Shown piece after piece: positions 1 through 5,963 of a stretch of DNA of 14,365 bases. Every line of letters starts with the position of its first letter. Positions within the stretch are counted from its first letter, which is position 1. A program made the translations under genes and the position numbers. The stretch comes from Deltaproteobacteria bacterium (GTDB taxonomy: Bacteria > Desulfobacterota > DSM-4660 > Desulfatiglandales > HGW-15), in NCBI GenBank assembly GCA_020342025.1, contig CP070840.1, positions 2,453,778-2,468,142 of the forward strand, written 5' to 3'. Under the pieces are notes generated by a model. That model was not told where the DNA came from. It made no database searches and saw only the letters and a list, made by a program, of their open reading frames with translations.

Positions 1-294
1 TTTCTACTCACTTATGGTGCTGATGAATATTTACATCTCTGACTAGAATTGCTATCAAGGTTTTTAGGCGCAGTCGCGAACGCGTGAGTCTAAATTCGAT
101 GAATGGTAAGTCAGGCTCTCCACGCTTACGTGCGGGGCATTCTGGCATGTTTTAGCAACTGAACGTGGTTCGGGCGACTGATTGGAAAATAACCTAAATG
201 GGTCAATTTAATCAAGGAAAGAGGGAATAAGAGCCTATGGTCTTTGTAACCATTTGATAACGGAGTGGTAGGTTTATCACGGAGAGAAGAAACA
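1..294. other. Left-edge intergenic sequence, no gene recognised
   Basis: All three forward frames carry stop codons within the first 50 bases, so at most the last few codons of an upstream gene could be present, and I cannot confirm even that. I see no tRNA, strong hairpin terminator or convincing promoter. A reverse-strand open frame covering most of this stretch extends into the CNNM gene, has no family resemblance and looks like a shadow. The leader of the CNNM gene lies at the right end, with its ribosome binding site at 281-286. Confidence 0.5.
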
Positions 295-1296
295 ATGGAG
301 GAGACACACATCATTGTTATGGTTATCATACTGGTAGCCCTTTTGGGCTTCTCGGCCTTTTTTTCCGGATCTGAGACAGCCCTTATGGCCATAAGCAGGC
401 TGCGCTTGAGGCACTTGGCGGAGACCAAGCCCATGCGGGCGAAACTCGTGGAAAGGGTGTTGGAAAAACCTGAGCGGTTGATCGGGGCCATTTTGATAGG
501 AAACAATTTGGCCAATGTGGCCATATCGGCCATTGCCACTGCGATCGCCATATCCATTTGGGGCCAGAGGGGTATTGCCTATGTAACAGGAATATTGACC
601 CTTGTCATTCTGATCTTTGCAGAGATCACGCCTAAAGTCTATGCCAAGTACTTTAATGAGCGGGTCTCTTTTGTCACCGCTCCAATTCTCAATGTGATCA
701 TGGTTTTGTTCGATCCCATTGTGAGGGTCGTCACCTTTACAAGTAAAAAGTTGCTCTTCTTCATAGGCGTAGACGTCTCCAAAATGAAAAGGCTGTTGAT
801 GACGGAAGAAGAAATTCACACTTGTATCCAAATGGGCTGGGATGATGGTGCCATTACCGCCGAGGAGACCAAGATGTTATCCAGGGTCTTCAGCCTGAAC
901 GACAAAACCGTTGGCGATGTCATGGTGCCGAAAGAAAAAATGATAATAATAGATTCGGAGGCCTCCGCAGAAGAGATTTATAGGATCATTTTGGATACGG
1001 GGCACTCGCGCTTTCCCATCAGCAAAGGAGGAGATTCGGAAATAATAGGGTTCATCCATGTAAAGGACTTGTTCCATTTTGTTGATCAAAACAAAACTGG
1101 CCCTATTAAACAGATGATGAGACCGCCCTATTTTGTGCCGGCAGACAAGACCATTGATGCCCAGCTCCGCGGTTTTCAGAAACGGAAACTCCACCAGGCG
1201 GTTGTCCTGGATTCTGGAGGAAAAGTGACAGGACTGATTACCCTTGAAGATATCCTGGAGGAGTTGGTGGGAAGCATCCAGGATGAGCATGACTAG
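295..1296 (+). CDS. CNNM/DUF21 transmembrane protein with CBS domain pair, lacking the CorC_HlyC domain
   Basis: This is an inner-membrane protein of the CNNM/CorB/hemolysin-C-related family, whose members are linked to magnesium and cobalt homeostasis or efflux. I start it at ATG 295 because GGAGAG at 281-286 sits 8 bases upstream; a GTG at 265 would add ten polar residues and is less likely. The 333 residues begin with a DUF21/CNNM membrane domain (about 1-180) carrying the family signatures FFSGSETAL near residue 22, GNNLANV near 70 and AEITPKVYAK near 110. A CBS pair follows (about 205-325), the module that binds adenine nucleotides in homologues. The protein ends at the acidic motif VGSIQDEHD. 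Many relatives are about 420-430 residues because a CorC_HlyC domain follows that motif; here it is absent, and the bases after the stop do not encode it in frame. No partner gene is adjacent. The exact substrate is not known from sequence. Confidence 0.88.
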   Translation: MEETHIIVMVIILVALLGFSAFFSGSETALMAISRLRLRHLAETKPMRAKLVERVLEKPERLIGAILIGNNLANVAISAIATAIAISIWGQRGIAYVTGILTLVILIFAEITPKVYAKYFNERVSFVTAPILNVIMVLFDPIVRVVTFTSKKLLFFIGVDVSKMKRLLMTEEEIHTCIQMGWDDGAITAEETKMLSRVFSLNDKTVGDVMVPKEKMIIIDSEASAEEIYRIILDTGHSRFPISKGGDSEIIGFIHVKDLFHFVDQNKTGPIKQMMRPPYFVPADKTIDAQLRGFQKRKLHQAVVLDSGGKVTGLITLEDILEELVGSIQDEHD

Positions 1297-1371
1297 ATGT
1301 CTTCAGAAACGAACATCTTGAAATTTATGTCAAGTCTTAGAATACTTCGTGATTCTTGCAAGTTAACAAGT

Positions 1372-1452
1372 GATGCCGGATGCCGGTCTCCAGATACCGG
1401 ATAATGAGGCATTCTTCCTGGAATTTATCTGGCATCCAGTATCAGGTATCTG
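1372..1452. repeat. Decayed intergenic repeat cluster (GATGCCGG / CAGATACC units)
   Basis: GATGCCG occurs twice in tandem (1372-1386). CAGATACC at 1391-1398 is matched by its exact inverted copy GGTATCTG at 1445-1452, and GATGCC at 1372-1377 by GGCATC at 1431-1436. CCGGT (1383-1387) and ACCGG (1396-1400) can form a small hairpin with an 8-base loop. No T-run follows, so it does not look like an intrinsic terminator. The arrangement resembles degraded copies of a short interspersed repeat; whether other copies exist in the genome cannot be seen here. Confidence 0.45.
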
Positions 1453-1489
1453 TTCGCCTCAGGGAATGGATGGTTACCCCACAGACTCG

Positions 1490-1520
1490 TTGTTTTTAGG
1501 CGAAGCTTCGCTAGTATTCT
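1490..1520 (+). promoter_or_regulatory. Possible promoter with a 12-bp palindrome in the spacer
   Basis: TTGTTT at 1490-1495 could be a -35 box. The -10 box could be TAGTAT at 1512-1517 (16-base spacer) or TATTCT at 1515-1520 (19-base spacer). Between them lies the perfect palindrome GCGAAGCTTCGC at 1500-1511. The element is about 75 bases upstream of the acyl-CoA synthetase start. An operator inside a 19-base spacer is the layout of MerR-type promoters, but no such regulator is encoded in the window and the match to consensus is modest. Confidence 0.25.
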
Positions 1521-1594
1521 ATGCGCATGGTCGCCGCGTTCTGCAAGGCCGAGAAAACGGGGGTTGAAGTGTCGACGCCAAGAAGGGACTTCCT

Positions 1595-4282
1595 ATGAGT
1601 ATCTACAATTTGGAGAAGATTTTCGAACCCAGTTCGGTGGCCATAATCGGTGCCAGTGAAAAGGAGGGCACTATCGGCCATGCCTTGATCAAGAATTTGG
1701 TGGAGGGAAATTATCCGGGAAAGGTTTACCCTATAAATCCTCGGTATGAATCTATAAAAGGCCTCACCTCTTTCCCTTCCATACTGGCTACGGGACAGAC
1801 CATAAATCTAGCGGTGATCGCCACCCCGATAGCCCAAGTCCCTTCGGTCATTAAGGAATGCGTTCAAGCGAATGTGAGCGGGGCCATCATCATTTCTGCC
1901 GGGGGAAAAGAAATTGGGTCGAAAGGTCAACAAATAGAAGAGGAGATGGAAAAAGAGGCATTGAAGGGGGGCATTCGGATCATCGGACCCAACTGCATGG
2001 GCATTGTCTCAGCTGAGGCAAAACTGAACGCCACATTTGCGAGTTTGATGCCCTTGCCAGGAAGACTGGCTTTCATCTCTCAGAGTGGGGCCATTTGCTC
2101 TGCGATTCTGGATCTTTCGTTAAAAGAGGGGATCGGGTTTAGATATTTTGTCAGTATCGGCTCCATGCTCGATGTGGATTTTGGGGATCTGGTGGACTAT
2201 CTGGGGCATGATCCAGAGGTAAGCAGCATTGTATTGTACATGGAAAACCTGACCCATATCCGAAAGTTTATGAGCGCAGCGCGGGCCGTCTCCCGTGTGA
2301 AGCCCATTGTCGTGCTAAAGGCAGGGAAATCGGAGGCTGGTGCCCGCGCAGCCTCCTCTCATACAGGCGCCATGGCAGGGGAGGACGCCGTCTATGATGC
2401 CGCTTTCAAGAGGGCCGGGGTGGTTCGGGTAAACACGATTCAGGAACTATTTGACTGCGCGGAATTGATGGCCAAGCAGCCCGTGCCCAAAGGTTCTGGA
2501 CTTGGCATCATGACCAATGGCGGCGGACCTGGGGTAATGGCTACGGATGCCTTGGCTTCCTACGGACTGGAACCTGTTTCGCTCACCGAGCAGACACTCA
2601 AGAGCTTTGATGAATTCCTTCCCCCCTTTTGGAGTCGGGCAAACCCCATAGATATTCTGGGGGATGCCACGCCAGAGCGCTGGAAAAAAGCGATAGATGT
2701 CTGCCTCTCTGCTCGCGAGGTCAAAGCATTGTTGGTCATTTTTGCGCCACAGGCCTTGAGCGACGCAAATGCAGTGGCGCATGCCATGATAGAGACCCTG
2801 CAGGGTAAATCCCATCCTCCCATATTCGCCGTTTGGATGGGGGGAGAAAATGCGGAACAGGGCCTTCACATCCTGAACAAGGCGGGAATCCCCACCTATG
2901 AAACGCCCGAACGGGCCATCTCGGCCTTTATGTACATGTATTCCTATGCTCGCAATCTGGAGATGTCGCGAGAAATTCCTCCCAAACTACCCGGGTCTCT
3001 GGAGTTTGATCGTTCAAGTGCGAAATCAATTATTGAGAATGCCCTAAACCGAGCAGATACCCTTCTGACAGAACCAGAATCCAAAGTCCTATTGAAAGCT
3101 TACCGTATTCCCGTTAATCCAACAGAGGTGGCACCCTCACTGGAGGAGGCGGTGCGCATAGCTCAGGAAGTGGGATATCCCGTCGTGATGAAGGTTCACT
3201 CCAGGAATATCACGCACAAGACCGAGGCGGGCGGCGTCCAACTCAACTTGCGAGGAAAAGAGGACGTCTCCATGGCCTTCGAGAAAATTATGGCGAATGC
3301 AAAGGCCTATGATCCGGATGCCGAGCTCCTGGGGGTAACCATTCAACCCATGCTGGAATGCCCCGACTATGAGCTGATACTAGGCACGAAGAGCGATCCT
3401 GATTTTGGCCCTGTAATCCTCTTTGGCATGGGCGGCATTATGACGGAAATCCTGAAGGATCGCGCCATCGCGCTTCCTCCACTGAATCGACTCCTGGCCC
3501 GAAGGTTGATGCAGGGGACTCGCGTTTATCGGATCCTTCGGGGATACCGTAACCGTCCTGCTGCAAATTTAGAACTTCTTGAAGAGATCCTAATCCGTCT
3601 CGCCCAGATGGTTACGGACTTCCCGGAGGTTGAGGAGCTAGATATCAACCCCATGATCCTGATAGGAGGTCAGGCCCTTGCCGTGGATGCACGGGTGATC
3701 GTCAAGGGTTCCCAGGTCCCATCTCCCCATCACCTGGTCATCAGCCCATATCCGAACCAATACGAAACGACAGCGACGACTAAAGGCGGTCTGGAGCTCT
3801 TCATTCGACCCATAAAACCGGAGGACGCGCCACTCTTGGTGGATCTCTTTCATAGTCTCTCCGAGAGAAGCATCTATTACCGGTTTTTCAGTCCTCTCAA
3901 ATCACTGCCGCCGGAAATGCTGGCACGATTTACGCAACTCGACTATGACCGTGACATGGCTCTGGTCGCCTTCGACAAAACCCATCTGGGAGAAAAAATG
4001 CTGGGGGTAGCTCGGTTCATGGGTCAGCAAGGTGGAGAAAGGGGAGAAATTGCAGTGGCAGTAGGTGATCCCTGGCAGGGAAAGGGCGTCGGCGTCGTGC
4101 TGATGAAGCGCCTTATGATGATTGCCAAAGAGCGAGGCATGGCATCTTTAGGCGGCCCTGTTTTGGAAGAAAATACGCATATGCTGGCCTTGGCCCGAAA
4201 ACTGGGTTTTGGTGTTTCGAGGCTTTCTCCTGAAGGGGCATATGAGATCAAAATGGACCTGAAGTCCATGTCTTCTCTTTGA
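1595..4282 (+). CDS. ADP-forming acetate/acyl-CoA synthetase fused to a GNAT acetyltransferase (Pat-like)
   Basis: This 895-residue fusion combines an NDP-forming acyl-CoA synthetase (acyl-CoA + ADP + Pi to acid + CoA + ATP, reversible) with a C-terminal acetyltransferase, the layout of the bacterial protein acetyltransferase Pat/YfiQ. Order: CoA-binding Rossmann domain (about 8-130, VAIIGAS near 15); succinyl-CoA-ligase-like domains (about 150-450) with the phospho-histidine loop SSHTGAMAG, His256; ATP-grasp domain (about 480-705) with HKTEAGGV, whose His541 matches the second phospho-histidine known in archaeal ADP-forming synthetases; GNAT domain (about 735-890) with the acetyl-CoA loop QGKGVG at 828-833. 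In enterobacterial Pat the synthetase half is thought to be inactive. Here both histidines are kept, so it may be a real ATP-forming enzyme as well as an acetylase; that is inference. AGAAGGGA at 1581-1588 precedes the ATG closely. It appears to be transcribed alone. Confidence 0.93.
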   Translation: MSIYNLEKIFEPSSVAIIGASEKEGTIGHALIKNLVEGNYPGKVYPINPRYESIKGLTSFPSILATGQTINLAVIATPIAQVPSVIKECVQANVSGAIIISAGGKEIGSKGQQIEEEMEKEALKGGIRIIGPNCMGIVSAEAKLNATFASLMPLPGRLAFISQSGAICSAILDLSLKEGIGFRYFVSIGSMLDVDFGDLVDYLGHDPEVSSIVLYMENLTHIRKFMSAARAVSRVKPIVVLKAGKSEAGARAASSHTGAMAGEDAVYDAAFKRAGVVRVNTIQELFDCAELMAKQPVPKGSGLGIMTNGGGPGVMATDALASYGLEPVSLTEQTLKSFDEFLPPFWSRANPIDILGDATPERWKKAIDVCLSAREVKALLVIFAPQALSDANAVAHAMIETLQGKSHPPIFAVWMGGENAEQGLHILNKAGIPTYETPERAISAFMYMYSYARNLEMSREIPPKLPGSLEFDRSSAKSIIENALNRADTLLTEPESKVLLKAYRIPVNPTEVAPSLEEAVRIAQEVGYPVVMKVHSRNITHKTEAGGVQLNLRGKEDVSMAFEKIMANAKAYDPDAELLGVTIQPMLECPDYELILGTKSDPDFGPVILFGMGGIMTEILKDRAIALPPLNRLLARRLMQGTRVYRILRGYRNRPAANLELLEEILIRLAQMVTDFPEVEELDINPMILIGGQALAVDARVIVKGSQVPSPHHLVISPYPNQYETTATTKGGLELFIRPIKPEDAPLLVDLFHSLSERSIYYRFFSPLKSLPPEMLARFTQLDYDRDMALVAFDKTHLGEKMLGVARFMGQQGGERGEIAVAVGDPWQGKGVGVVLMKRLMMIAKERGMASLGGPVLEENTHMLALARKLGFGVSRLSPEGAYEIKMDLKSMSSL

Positions 4283-4307
4283 CCAAGGCTTTTCGCTTTT
4301 TTCTATT
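4279..4307 (+). promoter_or_regulatory. Weak candidate promoter for the small-membrane-protein/ferredoxin pair
   Basis: TTGACC at 4279-4284 overlaps the stop codon of the synthetase gene, and TCTATT lies 17 bases further at 4302-4307. Together they match 9 of the 12 consensus sigma-70 positions. Use of this promoter would leave a leader of roughly 150 bases before the next gene. That leader contains an imperfect inverted repeat (CTCATA at 4389-4394, TATGAG at 4414-4419). This is pattern matching only. Confidence 0.2.
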
Positions 4308-4461
4308 CATGTCTATTGTAAGGGGCTTCATGAGCAAGACCTCAAAGCGATGAAAAGCGAGAGGGAGAAGGGAAATAGTTTTTATTTACTCATAAACGTT
4401 AGTACGCTCAATGTATGAGGACGCTTGTGAAAAACGATGAATGATTAAAGGGAGGTGACGT

Positions 4462-4728
4462 ATGGCTGGCGAGACAAAAATTGTAAAGGGAGGTTTCAGG
4501 GCAACGCTTGCGCTTATCATCTCGATCATTGCGCTCGTTCTATCCATTATGGCTTACACTTCTATGGGAAAGGAGGAAGACCTCAGAGCGCGCATCAAAG
4601 ATCTCCAGACAAAGATGGAGAGCATGAAGCATGAGAGCTCTAAACAGATCGATAAGTTGCGCGGAGAAACTTCTGATGCCCTGGAAAGACTGAGCAACGC
4701 GGTCAAGAAGAAGGAGCCGGGAGAATGA
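4462..4728 (+). CDS. Small single-pass membrane protein with coiled-coil tail
   Basis: I do not recognise a family. The 88-residue product has a short basic N-terminus, one hydrophobic helix at about residues 14-34, then a charged helical stretch (about 37-85, rich in Lys, Glu, Arg, with heptad-like Leu/Met spacing) that looks like a coiled coil. By the positive-inside rule the short N-terminus is probably cytoplasmic and the coiled coil periplasmic, but basic residues on both sides make this uncertain. The start is well supported by AAGGGAGGTGA about 5 bases before the ATG. The ferredoxin gene begins 14 bases after its stop, so the two are very likely co-transcribed. A scaffolding or anchoring role is possible, but nothing in the sequence proves a function. 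Confidence 0.75.
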   Translation: MAGETKIVKGGFRATLALIISIIALVLSIMAYTSMGKEEDLRARIKDLQTKMESMKHESSKQIDKLRGETSDALERLSNAVKKKEPGE

Positions 4729-4742
4729 TGAGGGAATGAGAC

Positions 4743-4934
4743 ATGAGCAGGAAAGTTGTTATAGATCAGGATGAGTGTATCGGTTGCGGCAGTTGTCAGG
4801 AGATTTGTCCGGAAGTATTCAAGCTGAATGAGGAGATCGAAAAATCAGAAGTGATCAAACCGGAAGGTGGACCCGAAGATCTCATTGAAGAAGCCATGGG
4901 AGAGTGTCCCATGTCTTGTATTTATTGGGAATAG
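4743..4934 (+). CDS. Ferredoxin, single [4Fe-4S] cluster, Desulfovibrio type
   Basis: This is a 63-residue soluble electron carrier. Cluster ligands are predicted as Cys12, Cys15 and Cys18 from CIGCGSC, and Cys55 from GECP. Cys22 (ICPEVF) corresponds to the cysteine that in Desulfovibrio gigas ferredoxin forms a disulfide with a cysteine about 24 residues later. Here that second position is Leu/Ile (near 47-48), and an additional Cys59 occurs four residues after the last ligand. The protein is acidic, as usual for ferredoxins, and ends in IYWE, a normal-looking C-terminus. It lies 14 bases downstream of the small membrane protein gene and has a purine-rich ribosome binding site there. Its redox partners are not encoded in the window; the flavodoxin-fold WrbA lies 250 bases downstream and may be in the same transcript. 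Confidence 0.9.
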   Translation: MSRKVVIDQDECIGCGSCQEICPEVFKLNEEIEKSEVIKPEGGPEDLIEEAMGECPMSCIYWE

Positions 4935-5042
4935 ATCTCACCAGGGCGTTATCCTGATTTCGACAAAGGTGTCCTGAAGATAAAACGTCCCAAAAAGCCG
5001 GAAGCCAAGAAAGCTGATTTCATTTTGAGCCACAGGGATTAG
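4935..5042 (+). other. Open, lysine-rich stretch in frame after the ferredoxin stop
   Basis: Directly after the ferredoxin UAG codon (4932-4934) the same frame stays open for 35 codons to another UAG at 5040-5042. The would-be peptide is basic (it includes KIKRPKKPEAKKAD) and has no in-frame ATG or GTG. It could be chance, the remnant of a longer protein, or a read-through extension. The ferredoxin is complete without it, so I treat it as probably non-coding. Confidence 0.2.
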
Positions 5043-5068
5043 GGCTCTGGCCAAGAGACGGGATTATT

Positions 5069-5185
5069 ATGACAACCAACCAAAACAAATTAGGCCTGGA
5101 AGATGCAAGGCCATGCCATTTTTCCCCGACTGTGAAGCCAGGGCATTCCGGGCTTGTTTATAAAAACCAGGAAAGGAGGACCTAG
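5069..5185 (+). CDS. Possible 38-residue leader peptide upstream of the WrbA gene
   Basis: An ATG at 5069 opens a 38-codon frame that ends at TAG 5183-5185, two bases before the WrbA start codon. The strong WrbA ribosome binding site (AGGAAAGGAGG, about 5169-5179) lies inside its last codons, so translation of this frame would pass over the downstream initiation site. The peptide is hydrophilic, has one cysteine and no motif I know. Its own ribosome binding site is poor. It could be a chance frame; it is listed because of the tight placement. Confidence 0.2.
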   Translation: MTTNQNKLGLEDARPCHFSPTVKPGHSGLVYKNQERRT

Positions 5186-5187
5186 AA

Positions 5188-5799
5188 ATGAAGCTTTTGA
5201 TCGTCTATTATTCCATGTACGGACATATTCACCGTATGGCGGAAGCCGTTGCAGAAGGAGCAAAGGAGGTCCCCGGCACAGAGGTGGAAATGCGGCGCGT
5301 ACATGAAACCTTGCCACCGGAAGTCCTTGCCAAAATGGGAGCCGTTGAAGCGCAAAAAGCATTCTCCCATATTCCCATCTGCAAGGTAGATGAGCTACCT
5401 TCAGCCGATGCTGTCATATTTGGTACACCCACACGTTTCGGAAATATGTGCGGTCAGATGCGACAGTTTCTGGATGCGACGGGGCAGCTTTGGGCAAAAG
5501 GGGCCTTAGTTGGGAAGGTGGGCAGTGTGTTCACCAGTTCTGCCACTCAGCATGGAGGGCAAGAGTCCACGATACTGAGTTTTCATATCACCCTTCTCCA
5601 TCAGGGCTTCGTGCTTGTGGGGCTCCCTTATACGTTCCAGGGACAGATGCGCATTGATGAGGTGACAGGCGGGTCGCCCTATGGCGCCTCGACCATTGCC
5701 GGAGGCCAGGGGGAGCGAATGCCCAGCGACAATGAATTGGCTGCCGCCCGCTTTCAGGGTAAACACGTGGCAACCATAGCCACCAAGCTTTCCAAATGA
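5188..5799 (+). CDS. wrbA: NAD(P)H:quinone oxidoreductase, WrbA family (type IV)
   Basis: This cytoplasmic FMN enzyme performs two-electron reduction of quinones by NAD(P)H, avoiding semiquinone radicals, and belongs to the oxidative-stress side of flavodoxin-fold proteins. The 203 residues match the usual WrbA length. Visible signatures are the FMN-phosphate loop SMYGHIHR (9-16), the isoalloxazine-side loop PTRFGNM (81-87), [12 protein letters not shown] (117-128), and the C-terminal active-site stretch [13 protein letters not shown] (161-173) followed by MPSDNEL. The start is fixed by the very strong AGGAAAGGAGG 8 bases upstream. It follows the ferredoxin gene by 253 bases and precedes the sensor/TrkH pair by 164 bases. 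No intrinsic terminator is evident after it: the inverted repeat at 5814-5882 lacks a T-run. Confidence 0.95.
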   Translation: MKLLIVYYSMYGHIHRMAEAVAEGAKEVPGTEVEMRRVHETLPPEVLAKMGAVEAQKAFSHIPICKVDELPSADAVIFGTPTRFGNMCGQMRQFLDATGQLWAKGALVGKVGSVFTSSATQHGGQESTILSFHITLLHQGFVLVGLPYTFQGQMRIDEVTGGSPYGASTIAGGQGERMPSDNELAAARFQGKHVATIATKLSK

Positions 5800-5813
5800 C
5801 CGAGTTCTGATAG

Positions 5814-5882
5814 GGTCACCTTGGCAGGATCCGAGCTGCCAGCTGATAGCCATGACTCAAGGCACGAGCCTCAAAGGTGACC
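5814..5882. promoter_or_regulatory. Inverted-repeat element with internal hairpins (candidate structured RNA or operator)
   Basis: GGTCACCTT at 5814-5822 pairs perfectly with AAGGTGACC at 5874-5882. Inside, GGCAG (5823-5827) pairs with CTGCC (5836-5840) around an 8-base loop and begins immediately after the outer stem, allowing coaxial stacking. AGGC (5860-5863) pairs with GCCT (5868-5871) around the loop ACGA. The result is a possible three-way junction of 69 bases. It lies 15 bases after the WrbA stop and 82 bases before the sensor start. No T-run follows, so it is not a classical terminator. I could not match it to a known riboswitch or to a tRNA. Confidence 0.35.
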
Positions 5883-5930
5883 GTTTATAAAAATACGCCA
5901 GAACGCTCCGGCTTACAGGGCGATGTGAGT

Positions 5931-5942
5931 ATATCCGGATAT
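5931..5942. promoter_or_regulatory. 12-bp perfect palindrome upstream of the sensor gene
   Basis: ATATCCGGATAT is self-complementary over 12 bases. It lies in the leader just ahead of the GAGGAGGAG ribosome binding site (about 5949-5957) of the HAMP-sensor/TrkH operon. It could be an operator half-site pair or a small mRNA hairpin. About 3-4 palindromes of this length are expected by chance in a window this size, so the evidence is positional only. Confidence 0.2.
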
Positions 5943-5963
5943 TTGTAAAGAGGAGGAGAGAAC

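Noticed and set aside
143..157. TGGCAT...AGCA pattern resembling a sigma-54 promoter
   Set aside because: The GG and GC elements are one base too close for the strict sigma-54 spacing and the -12 element is imperfect.
126..831. Reverse-strand ORFs over the CNNM gene and the left edge
   Set aside because: They are shadows of the well-supported forward gene and contain no recognisable motifs.
1370..1567. Forward ORF of 65 codons between the CNNM and synthetase genes
   Set aside because: It runs through the short repeat cluster and the palindrome, has no ribosome binding site and no family resemblance; its composition reflects the repeats.
5814..5882. Reading the inverted repeat as a tRNA or as the wrbA terminator
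   Set aside because: There is no T-loop or anticodon-arm pattern and no CCA-type acceptor, and no T-run follows the stem.
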